DNA from: Lachnospiraceae bacterium
Lineage (GTDB): Bacteria > Bacillota > Clostridia > Lachnospirales > Lachnospiraceae
Direction of reading: 5' to 3'
NCBI GenBank assembly: GCA_024692715.1
Contig: JAILMH010000015.1
Coordinates: forward strand, 1-64,000
DNA: 64,000 bases
Shown: in pieces, positions 1 to 9,054 of the stretch
How the letters are laid out: each line of letters begins with the position of its first letter
How positions within the stretch are numbered: the stretch's first letter is position 1
Position numbers and translations under genes: made by a program
The notes under the pieces: model-generated
What the model was told of the DNA's origin: nothing
What the model saw: only the letters and a program-made list of their open reading frames with translations
The model's database searches: none

Positions 1-113
1 CAGGAGGCTTCGAGCCTCGAGAGACCCCCTGAAGAGTACAGGGTAGATAGGATGGAGGTAGAAGTGCAGTGATGCATGTAGCTGACCATTACTAATAGGT
101 CGAGTGCTTGTCC
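1..113 (+). rRNA. rrl: 23S ribosomal RNA, 3' end (partial)
   Basis: The window opens inside a 23S rRNA. The sequence from the GTAGATAGGATGGAGGTAGA segment through CTGACCATTACTAATAGGTC matches the conserved last helices of bacterial 23S rRNA (domain VI, after the sarcin-ricin region). The 3' boundary near 113 is estimated from the usual end a few bases after the ACTAATAGGTCGA motif. The 5' part lies outside the window. A terminator begins about 78 bases later, so no 5S gene follows here. Confidence 0.93.
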
Positions 114-190
114 AAAGAAATCGGGAAGCAACAAGGATGTATTTAATGAGGTTTGATGTTCGGTTTTTAATTTTCAGTAATTTGAAGAGA

Positions 191-214
191 GAGCAGGATT
201 ACCTGTTCTTTTTT
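191..214 (+). terminator. Rho-independent terminator of the rRNA operon
   Basis: Seven-base stem GAGCAGG/CCTGTTC (one G-T pair) with loop ATTA, followed by a run of six T. It is placed to end rRNA transcription 78 bases after the 23S end. Confidence 0.75.
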
Positions 215-247
215 ATTTGCCAGATAAATAAAATAATTATAAAAAAA

Positions 248-280
248 CGGTTTCCTTTAGGGAAACCGCTTTTTGTTTTT
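248..280. terminator. Bidirectional terminator between rRNA operon and the phosphoribosyltransferase-like gene
   Basis: Perfect eight-base stem CGGTTTCC/GGAAACCG (248-255 and 261-268) with loop TTTAG. On the plus strand it is followed by CTTTTTG and more T. On the minus strand it is followed by seven T, the A run at 241-247. It can end the minus-strand gene that stops at 288 and back up the rRNA terminator. Confidence 0.85.
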
Positions 281-287
281 AAACTAT

Positions 288-929
288 TTAATTTATGGTA
301 GAGTATCCGAAACTGTTACATATAGCATCGATTTTTTTGCCAGCCTGACAAAGCTTACAATTATTGCTGTCGTAAGCTATGTAATCAGGGATATCCGATG
401 TGTCAAATAGATGGAATATAGGAATTCCACTGACTGAATTAGCTGCAGAAAATATTGCAGAAACACCTGTGATCTTTCCTCCATAATAGCGAATCGTATC
501 AATGGCTCCGGCGAGTGTCTTGCCGGTGGTGGCTGAAGCAAGGAGTAAAAGAACATGTTTATCTTTGATCATTGATTTGGTGTTCTCGCGGAAAATCATC
601 TGCCCTGTTGCTGTGAATTCTGGAACAGTTATATATATTGATTTGTGTGCATTCATAGATAATATACCTTCCTTAGCAAGATATTCTGCTAAGTATGCAC
701 CGATGACTTCACAGCCGTCAAGGCATAAAATAGTATCTACAATAGTTGTAGAACTATATTGCTCAGCAATCGCTTCAGCAACGGCATTTGCCTCAGATTG
801 GCGAGCTTTCATTGCGGCCATGTCAATATAGTAATTTACATGTGAATTGGGTGTTACAAAATGACCTTTTAATACACGAAGAATAATGTTCGGATAACGT
901 TCATTAGAAATTTTAATAACATTTTCCAT
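288..929 (-). CDS. Phosphoribosyltransferase-like protein (orotate PRTase-like) with altered PRPP loop
   Basis: A 213-residue soluble protein with the overall look of type I phosphoribosyltransferases of the PyrE group. These use PRPP to ribosylate a base, or sense PRPP. A segment around residues 120-140 (HVLLLLASATTGKT) aligns with the PRPP-binding loop, usually VLLVDDVxTTGxT. The two acidic residues of that loop are replaced by Leu-Ala/Ser, so normal catalysis is doubtful. The C-terminus has a CxxC pair (CKLC). AGGAGG lies eight bases before the ATG on the minus strand. It is monocistronic, with a terminator at 248-268. It could be a regulatory or divergent PRTase; the substrate is unknown. 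Confidence 0.7.
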   Translation of the reverse strand: MENVIKISNERYPNIILRVLKGHFVTPNSHVNYYIDMAAMKARQSEANAVAEAIAEQYSSTTIVDTILCLDGCEVIGAYLAEYLAKEGILSMNAHKSIYITVPEFTATGQMIFRENTKSMIKDKHVLLLLASATTGKTLAGAIDTIRYYGGKITGVSAIFSAANSVSGIPIFHLFDTSDIPDYIAYDSNNCKLCQAGKKIDAICNSFGYSTIN

Positions 930-1089
930 AAATTATATATCCTCCTATACGTCTGCACGATCCCGAGAATACAGGGAATAGGTTTAATTGTGTCATTTAG
1001 TATTTTAAATACGTTTACTTATAGTATATCGATTATTTGTGAAAAAAAATTATAGTTTTCACAAATATATGCGGTATGTATTTATCAAA

Positions 1090-1119
1090 TTGATGTTATT
1101 TGCCGATAAATATGATAAT
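1090..1119 (+). promoter_or_regulatory. Possible promoter for the small unknown genes at 1187 and 1497
   Basis: TTGATG at 1090-1095 and overlapping TATGAT/GATAAT at 1111-1119 give spacings of 15 or 18 bases, both off the optimum. It lies in the AT-rich divergent spacer (930-1186), which shows nothing else recognisable. Confidence 0.35.
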
Positions 1120-1186
1120 ATCAGGTTGCGTCTTTGAGGGGAGACAATGTACAATGAGTAAAATAAGTGAAGGTGGAGAAATTAAT

Positions 1187-1438
1187 ATGACATATTCGGG
1201 AATTCTCCACGATAAAAATGGTGAGCGCTTTGTCAGGATCAGGTTTGAGAGAGAAACGAGATCGGGTAATGTGTCTTACGCAGAGGCAATAGTTCCATCC
1301 GGAAAAATCACTGCAAATGAAGGTTTTGATCAGGATGAGATAAGGCGTATGGCGGACTATCTTAAGGAAAATAAGGAAGATATTATGTCGAAAGCATTTA
1401 AGATAAGTTCTTTTATGCATATTTTTAAGACTGAATGA
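1187..1438 (+). CDS. Hypothetical protein, 83 residues
   Basis: Not recognised. I chose ATG 1187 because AGGTGGAG sits nine bases upstream; ATG 1154, preceded by GGGGAG, is an alternative that adds 11 residues. The protein is small, charged and soluble. Its N-terminal half (GERFVRIRFERE) is strand-like, and a helical segment DQDEIRRMADYLKENKEDI follows. There is no signal peptide or membrane segment. It precedes another small unknown gene by 58 bases and may be cotranscribed with it. Confidence 0.6.
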   Translation: MTYSGILHDKNGERFVRIRFERETRSGNVSYAEAIVPSGKITANEGFDQDEIRRMADYLKENKEDIMSKAFKISSFMHIFKTE

Positions 1439-1496
1439 TAGATTTCAATGTCTGCTTTACATAAAAAACAGTTATACTTGTAAGAAGGATTATAAA

Positions 1497-1763
1497 ATGC
1501 GAATTTGGTGTAAAGAATGGCATAAAGGTAAAATGTTAAGAGATTGCGTGATAGAGAATTTTGAAAATGATACGAGAACGCATAAGATTATGGGCGGACT
1601 TGAAGAAGCTTGCCGGAAATTTGATTTGGCGGTTCCTATATGGTTGGATTCGAATATAAGTGAGTTTAAGAAAAGCTCAAAAACGAGATTTCGTTCAGAT
1701 AGTTTTATAGAAGAAATCCCCTTCGATTATCTGGAGTTACAGGTAATCGAAGAGGATTATTAA
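1497..1763 (+). CDS. Hypothetical protein, 88 residues
   Basis: Not recognised by name. It is small and soluble. The segment WLDSNISEFKKSSKTRFRSDSFIEE recalls short uncharacterised proteins common in Clostridia, but I cannot assign a family. AGAAGGA lies about eight bases before the ATG. The stop codon is only two bases from the stop of the convergent DUF2971 gene, leaving no terminator between them. Confidence 0.6.
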   Translation: MRIWCKEWHKGKMLRDCVIENFENDTRTHKIMGGLEEACRKFDLAVPIWLDSNISEFKKSSKTRFRSDSFIEEIPFDYLELQVIEEDY

Positions 1764-1765
1764 TG

Positions 1766-2407
1766 TCAGAATATAAGATTTATATTTTTTTCATCAGCGA
1801 TATCGACGAGTTCATCGAATAGCTCAGATTCTTTGTCTGCGTTACGACCGACATAGATTTTTCTTGGGGATATTGAAGAAACCAGTTTTCCGATATCGTT
1901 CGAATGCATATCGACTTTCCAAAGCCGCCACTCGTATTCGTCTGATTCATATTTAGGCTTTGACATCATAGTCATTACTGAACTATATTTGCTTGAAATA
2001 TCAAGTGGACTGTCAGCATAGCGGACAGGCGAGAAAAACATATCGTTATCTGTAGCAAATTGTGCAAGGTCATCTGCGGAGTATTCAAGACAAATGCCCT
2101 TTGCATTGTTTGCATACTCGCTCCACATACTGAGAGAGAAACGTCTGTCAGTGAAACATGCCACATAGCTTTTGAACATTGCCATGTCATTTGGTCTTTT
2201 GTTTCCAAAACGTATTGCTCTGCACAAATACAGTTGATCAAAACGTATGGTTGAAAGTTCAGCCATATTTAAGTCACGATACCTGTAAAAAAATCCAATA
2301 TCTTTTTCAAGCATAAGCTGCGCAATTAAAGAATTCGCAGCTTGTTTATTGTTTGCAAGGAATGCATTAAAAATGTCACTTCTAAGTTCATATTCCCACT
2401 TTTCCAT
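1766..2407 (-). CDS. DUF2971 domain protein
   Basis: A 213-residue protein of the DUF2971 family, recognised by the central segment LSMWSEYANNAKGICLEYS. Members typically have (M/L)W..Y...H.G.C.E(Y/F) there and often sit in accessory or defence-like neighbourhoods. Their biochemical role is unknown. The N-terminal part (FYRYRDLN, then LYLCRAIRFGN) also fits the family pattern. No membrane segment is present. It lies 39 bases downstream of the methyltransferase gene on the same strand, so the two may share a transcript. Confidence 0.75.
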   Translation of the reverse strand: MEKWEYELRSDIFNAFLANNKQAANSLIAQLMLEKDIGFFYRYRDLNMAELSTIRFDQLYLCRAIRFGNKRPNDMAMFKSYVACFTDRRFSLSMWSEYANNAKGICLEYSADDLAQFATDNDMFFSPVRYADSPLDISSKYSSVMTMMSKPKYESDEYEWRLWKVDMHSNDIGKLVSSISPRKIYVGRNADKESELFDELVDIADEKNINLIF

Positions 2408-2446
2408 TGAAACCCCACTTCAACCCTCGTATAAATATTGATTAGT

Positions 2447-3307
2447 TTAGAGACTCCATCTGCCGCTGGCACCGCAAGGAAGAACAAGTCCGGATTCTGA
2501 AACCGGAAGTCCTATCTCCTGGGCTTCAACCTTTCCTCCAAATTTAGGTTTAATAACGGTAGAGAGCATGTAGTTTAATACAGCAGGCTGCAGGCCTGTT
2601 GTGTATGAATTCACAAGGAAGAATAGAGGTTTATCGCTCAGCAGCTTAGATGCAAGCTGAATGAATGGATAAACAGATTCCTCAATTTTCCATATCTCAC
2701 CCTTTGGGCCTCTTCCATATGAAGGAGGGTCCATTAGTATACCATCATAGTGATTTCCTCTTCTGATCTCGCGTTCAACGAACTTTGTACAGTCGTCAAC
2801 CAGCCAGCGAAAATGATCTTCAGGGAGTTTTGAGAGTGCAGCATTTTCTTTACCCCATGCTACCATTCCCTTTGAAGCGTCAACATGTGTTACATGCGCA
2901 CCGGCCTCAGCACATGCAAGTGTAGCTCCGCCTGTATATGCAAAAAGGTTGAGAACTTTTATAGGACGGTTGGCGTTATGGATTTTATCACGCATCCAAT
3001 CCCAATTGACAGCCTGCTCCGGAAATAAACCGGTATGCTTAAACGAAAAAGGTTTAAGATTAAACCTGAGCTTGCCGTAATTTATGCTCCATTCTTCAGG
3101 GAGATCGAAAAATTCCCAGTTTCCGCCGCCTTTAGCACTGCGGTGATAGTGAGCATTGCATTTATTCCAACCCTTGTTATGCTTGGGTGTATTCCATATT
3201 ACCTGAGGATCTGGACGAACGAGAAGGTATTTTCCCCAGCGTTCAAGCTTTTCGCCTTCAGATGTATCTATTACTTCATAGTCTTTCCAATTATCTGCGA
3301 CCCACAT
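2447..3307 (-). CDS. Class I SAM-dependent methyltransferase, RlmI/COG1092-like
   Basis: A 286-residue methyltransferase. The SAM-binding motif is NLFAYTGGATLACAEAGA, followed by the acidic end of strand 2 (HVDASK) and the catalytic-type DPPSYGRGPKGE motif. These are typical of the COG1092 group, which includes 23S rRNA cytosine-C5 methyltransferases. The N-terminal PUA domain of RlmI is absent. I chose the second ATG (3307) because AAAGGA lies at ordinary distance upstream of it; the first (3328) would have that site inside the coding region. An RNA substrate is likely but not proven. Confidence 0.78.
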   Translation of the reverse strand: MWVADNWKDYEVIDTSEGEKLERWGKYLLVRPDPQVIWNTPKHNKGWNKCNAHYHRSAKGGGNWEFFDLPEEWSINYGKLRFNLKPFSFKHTGLFPEQAVNWDWMRDKIHNANRPIKVLNLFAYTGGATLACAEAGAHVTHVDASKGMVAWGKENAALSKLPEDHFRWLVDDCTKFVEREIRRGNHYDGILMDPPSYGRGPKGEIWKIEESVYPFIQLASKLLSDKPLFFLVNSYTTGLQPAVLNYMLSTVIKPKFGGKVEAQEIGLPVSESGLVLPCGASGRWSL

Positions 3308-3430
3308 AAAATTCCTTTCATTATACAAAATACTATAACATTACAATAATAATGTATAGCCTGCTTACTGTCAAAGTATATTGCAGAAAGGATGGCTAAA
3401 ATATATACTAACAGAAAAGAGAGGATATAA

Positions 3431-4216
3431 ATGGAGGAATTTATTTTGGTAAACAGAGACAGAGTAAGAAAAACTTTTGCTGATTATACAGATAGCTATA
3501 ATAGCAATGATATAAAAATAAAGCTTAAAATCGATCATACTTACAGAGTAGCAGAAATTGCCGATAGGATTGCGGTAAGTCTCAATATGAATGATGAAGA
3601 TCGTGATATTGCGTGGCTGCTTGGAATGCTTCATGATATTGGAAGATTTGAGCAGCTTAGAAGATACAATACTTTTGTGGATAGAGAATCGGTTGATCAT
3701 GCTGCTCTTAGTGCAGATATTCTTTTTGAGGATGGGAAAATAAGAGATTATATAGATGATGATAAGGATGATGCTCTTATAGAGAAGGCAATACGACTTC
3801 ATAACGTATATATCCTGCCGGAAAATCTGACAGAGAGGGAGAGGATATTTACGGATCTTTTAAGAGATGCTGACAAGGCCGATATTTTGAAGGTGAATTG
3901 TGATATACCGTTAAATGAGATTTATGGGTGCAGCGTAGAGGAGTATAAAAAAGCTTCTATAAGTGAGCATGTTTTAGAAGATGCATTAGCGCAGAGAAAT
4001 GTTGACAGGAATTATGCATCAACACCTGCGGATAAATTGGTAAGTACGATCTCGTTTATCTATGGGGTTGTATATCCTGAAAGTATTAGGATAATTGAGG
4101 AGCAGGGATATCTCAATGAAATGATGTCTTTTAAGAGTGAAAACAGTGAAACTGTGGAAAGACTTAAAAGGATAAAGCTTTGTGTGAATGATTATATTAC
4201 TAAAAGGACGTGTTGA
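3431..4216 (+). CDS. HD-domain phosphohydrolase
   Basis: A 261-residue protein with the metal-binding HD signature: His36 (KIDHTYRV), His68-Asp69 (MLHDIGRF), His90 (VDHAAL), His124 (RLHNVY) and Asp147/Asp151 (RDADKADI). HD proteins of this single-domain type hydrolyse phosphate esters of nucleotides or related compounds; the substrate is not deducible. GAGAGG lies seven bases before ATG. A 10-base inverted repeat follows the gene at 4222-4260, before the diguanylate cyclase. Confidence 0.82.
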   Translation: MEEFILVNRDRVRKTFADYTDSYNSNDIKIKLKIDHTYRVAEIADRIAVSLNMNDEDRDIAWLLGMLHDIGRFEQLRRYNTFVDRESVDHAALSADILFEDGKIRDYIDDDKDDALIEKAIRLHNVYILPENLTERERIFTDLLRDADKADILKVNCDIPLNEIYGCSVEEYKKASISEHVLEDALAQRNVDRNYASTPADKLVSTISFIYGVVYPESIRIIEEQGYLNEMMSFKSENSETVERLKRIKLCVNDYITKRTC

Positions 4217-4221
4217 GGCTG

Positions 4222-4260
4222 CAAAAGGCATGCACACATATGTTCGCAGAATGCCTTTTG
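4222..4260 (+). other. Stem-loop between the HD gene and the diguanylate cyclase gene
   Basis: CAAAAGGCAT (4222-4231) pairs perfectly with ATGCCTTTTG (4251-4260) around a 19-base loop. The T run lies inside the 3' arm, so it is at best a weak terminator. A TATAAT box starts four bases later, so the hairpin may also insulate or modulate that promoter. Confidence 0.5.
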
Positions 4261-4269
4261 TGATATAAT
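4261..4269 (+). promoter_or_regulatory. Extended -10 promoter directly before the diguanylate cyclase ATG
   Basis: TG-A-TATAAT occupies 4261-4269, an extended -10 element. No good -35 box was seen. The expected transcription start falls at about 4276, one base before the ATG at 4277, and no Shine-Dalgarno sequence is present, so the transcript may be leaderless. Confidence 0.5.
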
Positions 4270-4276
4270 TTTAACT

Positions 4277-5761
4277 ATGAATGATAATTATAGAAAAATT
4301 CAATTTAGAATAATAGTTTTGTTTTCTCTGGTGCTTTTGCTTCTTACATTTTTTCTGACTATAGTACCATATAAGCGTTCAGTTATTTCTATTCAAAACA
4401 ATTTTTCTAAGCTTATGACAGCAGGCGGAGGACAGCTTAGGGCAAATGTTGATACTTTTTTTCTCGGAACCGAGAAAACAGCAGCGCTGATGTTTTCTGA
4501 TGCTGATATTTATGAATATGATCCGGTAACTTCTTCGCTTGATGAATATGACAGACTTCAGATAAAAGAAAAGATCCTTAATCGTATTGATGAGTTGGGA
4601 AATATGGGAAATTATGTTGATTTTGGCATAATTTACAGCAATGATGAAACTGCAGGCTGGATATCGGAATCTATGTCTACGCAGTATATGAATGGTGGGC
4701 TGTATAAGGAATTTGAAAAGACAATATCGTATGGCGGCTCATTAGATGGCTGGTCTTTTGCACATAAGGGAAACTACGACAAGCTTTATTATGCTAAAAG
4801 GCTTAATGAAGATGCGATCATTGTAATGTCATTTTATGGGCATGAACTGGAAAGTATATTTGAATTTCCGGAGAAGATCAGTAAGGATATGATGGCTGTA
4901 CTGGTGGATTCTGATAACAGGATCCTTTATTCTAATAATACTGAGATAGTCGGCACCATACTTGATCCGGAAATTTCTAATATGTCATCATATGATTCAG
5001 ACAGGACTATTGTAGGCTCTAAATATATGGTCATGACTACTGAATGTATGAATGGATGGAGAATTATCTGCTCTGAACCGGTATCTTCTATGCTGGAGGA
5101 TTCACTCCGTTATCAGAAATTTATAATGTTTTTTGCACTTGGATGCTGTGTACTCTTTATAATTGCGGCTCAGTTTATGTTTATCAAGCTTTCCAAACCA
5201 GTCAAAGGACTTGTATCAGAACTTAATATTCAGGCAAGTGTCGATCAGCTTTCGGGAGTGCTTAATAAAAATACATTTCGTGAGCAGGTGGTGCTGCGTC
5301 TTACGCAGATGAAGCATGGTACGATACATAGTTTTTTGATGCTCGATATGGATAATTTCAAGCAGATAAATGATAATCTCGGACATGAATATGGAGATGA
5401 GGTTATTTCGAGGTTGGGACGTATTCTCAATGAAATGACAGGGTTTGACGTATTTGTAGGAAGAATCGGCGGTGATGAATTTGCTGTATTTTTGACACTT
5501 CCCGGAAACCATATGTTTTCTGCAGACAGGACAGCACACGATTTTGTGGATCAGCTGCTTATGTCATTTGACAGGAATTTTGAAGAAGAAAGGCGTAAAT
5601 ACGGACTTTCTATGAGTATCGGGGTAGTCACATCAACTGAGCATCTGACATATGATGATTTTTATCGGATGGCGGATGATATGATGTATCAATCTAAACG
5701 TACTGGTAAAGACAAAACCACGTATTGTGTTTATCCTGCAGAGGGAGGGGTAAGATCATGA
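4277..5761 (+). CDS. Membrane-bound diguanylate cyclase (GGDEF) with extracytoplasmic sensor domain
   Basis: A 494-residue protein. A transmembrane helix (about residues 9-30) is followed by a roughly 250-residue extracytoplasmic sensor region, probably Cache-like. A second membrane helix (about 278-306) leads to a C-terminal GGDEF domain. The catalytic motif GGDEF at about residues 398-402 is intact, preceded by SVDQLSGVLNKNTF and LDMDNFKQIND. The protein should make cyclic di-GMP from two GTP in response to an outside signal. The RxxD inhibitory site before GGDEF is not evident, so product inhibition may be lost. The gene overlaps the next lipoprotein gene by ATGA, suggesting that the two act together. 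Confidence 0.9.
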   Translation: MNDNYRKIQFRIIVLFSLVLLLLTFFLTIVPYKRSVISIQNNFSKLMTAGGGQLRANVDTFFLGTEKTAALMFSDADIYEYDPVTSSLDEYDRLQIKEKILNRIDELGNMGNYVDFGIIYSNDETAGWISESMSTQYMNGGLYKEFEKTISYGGSLDGWSFAHKGNYDKLYYAKRLNEDAIIVMSFYGHELESIFEFPEKISKDMMAVLVDSDNRILYSNNTEIVGTILDPEISNMSSYDSDRTIVGSKYMVMTTECMNGWRIICSEPVSSMLEDSLRYQKFIMFFALGCCVLFIIAAQFMFIKLSKPVKGLVSELNIQASVDQLSGVLNKNTFREQVVLRLTQMKHGTIHSFLMLDMDNFKQINDNLGHEYGDEVISRLGRILNEMTGFDVFVGRIGGDEFAVFLTLPGNHMFSADRTAHDFVDQLLMSFDRNFEEERRKYGLSMSIGVVTSTEHLTYDDFYRMADDMMYQSKRTGKDKTTYCVYPAEGGVRS

Positions 5762-7032
5762 GAAGCACTGTTTGTGTAAAGATCGCAGTGGCTCTTATCG
5801 CGTGTATTTTGTTTGTAAGCGGATGCGAACAGGCAGATGAAAATGAAGTTCTTTATGAAACAACTGTTGAACCACTTAGGCTTTCCTGGTGGGGAACAGA
5901 TGTAAGACATAGGTATACTCTTTTAGGTGCCAAACTTTTTGAGGAAAATAATCCCGGTGTTCAGGTGAAATGTGAATATAGTGTCTGGGATGGATTTGAA
6001 AGAAGAAACAGGATCGCTATGGTCTCACGGACAGCAGCTGATGTCATGCTTATAAATTATAACTGGCTGGATGCGTATTCCCGTGATGGTGAAGGATATT
6101 ATGATATTTATGAACTGAAGGATATTGTCGATCTCTCACAGTTTGATAAAACAGATCTGAAGTCTGGGGAGAGAAATGGAAAGCTAAATGGACTTCCACT
6201 GGCTTATAATGCAACCGTATTTTTTTATAATGCAGAGCTTTATGACCAGTATGGACTCGATATTCCGAAGACTTGGGATGATCTTTTCGAGGCGGCTAAG
6301 GTTATGAGAAAAGATAATATTTATCCGCTTGGTATGGTAAAGAAACACTTTTTTCTCGCCATGGTAGCTTATTTTGAACAGACTTCAGGAAAGCATTTCT
6401 TTACAAATGATGGGAAGCTAAACGTCACGGAAGAAGATATGCAGGAGATTTTGAAATTTTATAACAGGCTGATTGATGAGAAGGTAATCTGCCCTATAGG
6501 ACAATTTACTATAAATGATTTTCTTAAAAAAAATACCGCAGGAATAGCATGCTGGATAAATGATGGTATGAAATACGGCCGTGATCTTGAGGAAAATGGA
6601 TGCACAATGGTCTGCGGCGACATGATAGAAGCTAATGACAGCAAGTTATATGGATGGTATAGAAAACCTTCAACGCTGTATGCTATAAGTAAGAATACAG
6701 AAAATCCGGAAGCAGCTGCAGAACTATTGGAATTTCTTGTTAATAATGAGGATATGGCAAAGCTTCAGGGAGTTGAAAAAGGTTTCCCGGTCAGTAAGAA
6801 AGCACTTGCGGTTACGGAAAAATCTGTGGATAGTCCTGAATATGCAAGGTGTGCTAATGAAATGCTTTTGAACTCTAAAGCGAAATTTGAAAATATGAAT
6901 ACTGAGCTTGAAAATCCGGATGTAATCAAGAGCTTTCAAGCTGGTACAGACAGATATATTTATGGAAAGCAGAGTCTTGAGGATTGTGCTGCCCAGCTTG
7001 TGAAGGAGATCAGGGCTGCAGTGGAGGATTAA
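5758..7032 (+). CDS. ABC-type sugar solute-binding lipoprotein (orphan)
   Basis: A 424-residue extracellular solute-binding protein of the family 1 carbohydrate-binding type. The signal peptide ends in a lipobox VSGC with Cys23 as lipidation site. The body shows typical segments such as [15 protein letters not shown] near the start and [26 protein letters not shown] with TWDDL after it. I chose ATG 5758 (GGGAGGGG upstream) because it starts directly before the signal peptide and overlaps the cyclase stop as ATGA. No permease or ATPase gene is nearby, so it may deliver a ligand to the coupled cyclase sensor rather than feed a transporter. That role is inference. Confidence 0.85.
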   Translation: MRSTVCVKIAVALIACILFVSGCEQADENEVLYETTVEPLRLSWWGTDVRHRYTLLGAKLFEENNPGVQVKCEYSVWDGFERRNRIAMVSRTAADVMLINYNWLDAYSRDGEGYYDIYELKDIVDLSQFDKTDLKSGERNGKLNGLPLAYNATVFFYNAELYDQYGLDIPKTWDDLFEAAKVMRKDNIYPLGMVKKHFFLAMVAYFEQTSGKHFFTNDGKLNVTEEDMQEILKFYNRLIDEKVICPIGQFTINDFLKKNTAGIACWINDGMKYGRDLEENGCTMVCGDMIEANDSKLYGWYRKPSTLYAISKNTENPEAAAELLEFLVNNEDMAKLQGVEKGFPVSKKALAVTEKSVDSPEYARCANEMLLNSKAKFENMNTELENPDVIKSFQAGTDRYIYGKQSLEDCAAQLVKEIRAAVED

Positions 7033-7034
7033 TA

Positions 7035-9023
7035 ATGGATCATTTTGAACTTCATTCACAGTATAAGCCTACAGGAGATCAGCCGCAGGCAATAGAAAAA
7101 CTGATCGAAGGATTTAATGCCGGAAACCAGTGTGAGACTTTGCTTGGTGTAACCGGTTCCGGTAAGACTTTTACTATGGCGAATATAATACAGGCCTTAA
7201 ATAAGCCTACGCTGATAATTTCTCATAATAAGACGCTTGCAGGACAGCTGTATTCTGAAATGAAGGAGTTCTTTCCGAAGAATGCAGTTGAGTATTTCGT
7301 ATCCTACTATGATTATTATCAGCCTGAAGCTTATGTGCCATCTACAGATACATATATCGAAAAAGATGCTTCTGTAAATGATGAAATCGATAAGCTAAGA
7401 CTTTCTGCGACAGCCGCGCTGACAGAAAGGAAGGATGTTATCGTTGTTGCTTCAGTTTCGTGCATATATGGACTTGGCTCACCGGATGATTACATGGCGA
7501 TGATCGTATCCTTGAGACCGGGAATGGAGAAAGACCGTGATGAAGTAATTCGCGAGCTTATCAATATTCAATATGAAAGAAATGAAATTGATTTTCACAG
7601 AGGAACTTTTAGAGTACATGGAGATGTTCTGGAGATATTTCCGGCTGAAGCAGATGATACGGCCGTACGGGTTGAGTTTTTCGGAGATGAAATTGATCGT
7701 ATAGTTCAGATAGATGTACTTACAGGTGATGTTAAGGCAGAGCTTAAGCATTTGTCAGTATTTCCGGCTTCTCATTATGTAATTCCGAGGGAAAAGATGG
7801 AAGCGGGAATTACTAAGATAAAGGCTGAACTTGAAGAACAGGTTAAGTTTTTTAGATCGAATGACAGGCTTATCGAGGCACAGCGCATATCTGAGAGAAC
7901 TAATTATGATATGGAGATGCTTGTAGAAACAGGTGTGTGCAATGGAATCGAAAATTATTCAGGACCTCTTTCGGGTCGGGCGCCAGGTACACCTCCGACT
8001 ACACTTATGGATTTCTTTCCGGATGATTTTCTGATCATTGTAGATGAGTCACATATCACAGTTCCTCAGATCGGAGGAATGTTCAACGGAGACAGGTCGA
8101 GGAAGAATACCCTTGTCGACTTTGGCTTCAGACTTCCTTCTGCTAAGGATAACAGACCGTTATGTTTTAGTGAGTGGGAGGAGAGGATCAATCAGATACT
8201 TTTTGTTTCTGCAACACCTTCCAAGTATGAAGCTGAACATGAAATGCTCAGAGCAGAGCAGATAATAAGGCCGACGGGGCTGCTAGATCCGCCAATAGTG
8301 GTGCGCCCGACAGAGGGTCAGATAGATGACCTTATCGGGGAGATAAATAAAGAGGTTAAGAAGAAAAATAAGGTTCTGGTAACGACATTGACGAAAAAAA
8401 TGGCTGAGGACCTTACAGATTATCTCAGAGAAAATGGAATAAGAGTCAAGTATCTGCATTCAGATATCGATGCATTGGAGAGAGCAGAGATAATAAGAGA
8501 TATGCGTCTTGATGTTTTTGACGTGCTTGTTGGAATTAATTTACTTAGAGAAGGTCTTGATATTCCTGAGGTTGCGCTCGTTGTTATTTTGGACGCTGAT
8601 AAGGAAGGCTTTTTAAGAAATACAACGTCACTTATACAGACTGTAGGAAGAGCCGCACGTAATGCTGAAGGACGTGTTATAATGTATGCGGATTCCATTA
8701 CTGATTCCATGAAGGTTTGTATAGAAGAAACAGAACGTCGGCGTGAAATACAGAAAAAATATAATGAGGAACATGGCATCACACCGCAGACGATCAAAAA
8801 AGCGGTAAGGGATCTTATAAGCATTTCTAAGAAAGTGACCAAGGCTCAGGCAGCACTTGAAAAAGATCCTGAATCCATGGGTAGGGATGAGCTTGAAAAG
8901 CTTATTAAGGATGTCGAGAAAAAAATGCGCTCGGCAGCGGCAGAGCTTGATTTTGAGGCGGCTGCAGAGCTTAGGGACAGAATGCTTGAACTGAAGAAAA
9001 ATCTTCAGATGTTAGATAGATAA
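7035..9023 (+). CDS. uvrB: Excinuclease ABC subunit B
   Basis: A 662-residue UvrB, full length for the family. It is the damage-verifying helicase of nucleotide excision repair, loaded by UvrA and recruiting UvrC. Visible are Walker A GVTGSGKT near the N-terminus, the Tyr-rich beta-hairpin region ([14 protein letters not shown]), the DESH box, helicase motif VI (QTVGRAARN) and a C-terminal UVR motif that binds UvrC ([12 protein letters not shown]). I chose ATG 7035 because GTGGAGG precedes it by seven bases and the protein starts in the usual way ([14 protein letters not shown]). It directly follows the lipoprotein gene. uvrA is 3 kb downstream, separated by three unrelated genes. Confidence 0.97.
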   Translation: MDHFELHSQYKPTGDQPQAIEKLIEGFNAGNQCETLLGVTGSGKTFTMANIIQALNKPTLIISHNKTLAGQLYSEMKEFFPKNAVEYFVSYYDYYQPEAYVPSTDTYIEKDASVNDEIDKLRLSATAALTERKDVIVVASVSCIYGLGSPDDYMAMIVSLRPGMEKDRDEVIRELINIQYERNEIDFHRGTFRVHGDVLEIFPAEADDTAVRVEFFGDEIDRIVQIDVLTGDVKAELKHLSVFPASHYVIPREKMEAGITKIKAELEEQVKFFRSNDRLIEAQRISERTNYDMEMLVETGVCNGIENYSGPLSGRAPGTPPTTLMDFFPDDFLIIVDESHITVPQIGGMFNGDRSRKNTLVDFGFRLPSAKDNRPLCFSEWEERINQILFVSATPSKYEAEHEMLRAEQIIRPTGLLDPPIVVRPTEGQIDDLIGEINKEVKKKNKVLVTTLTKKMAEDLTDYLRENGIRVKYLHSDIDALERAEIIRDMRLDVFDVLVGINLLREGLDIPEVALVVILDADKEGFLRNTTSLIQTVGRAARNAEGRVIMYADSITDSMKVCIEETERRREIQKKYNEEHGITPQTIKKAVRDLISISKKVTKAQAALEKDPESMGRDELEKLIKDVEKKMRSAAAELDFEAAAELRDRMLELKKNLQMLDR

Positions 9024-9054
9024 CCATTGGCTTAGAAAGGAAAGACTTGTAAGT

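Noticed and set aside
113-190. Possible 5S rRNA or tRNA after 23S
   Set aside because: The interval is too short for 5S and shows no tRNA arms.
104-301. 65-codon plus-strand open frame after the 23S rRNA
   Set aside because: It starts inside the rRNA end and runs through two terminators.
502-831. 109-codon plus-strand open frame
   Set aside because: Antisense to the phosphoribosyltransferase-like gene, which has a good ribosome binding site and family resemblance.
3371-3802. 143-codon minus-strand open frame
   Set aside because: Antisense to the HD-domain gene, low-complexity Ile/Ser-rich and without a ribosome binding site.
4222-4260. Strong rho-independent terminator after the HD-domain gene
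   Set aside because: The T run is inside the stem, and no uninterrupted T tract follows.
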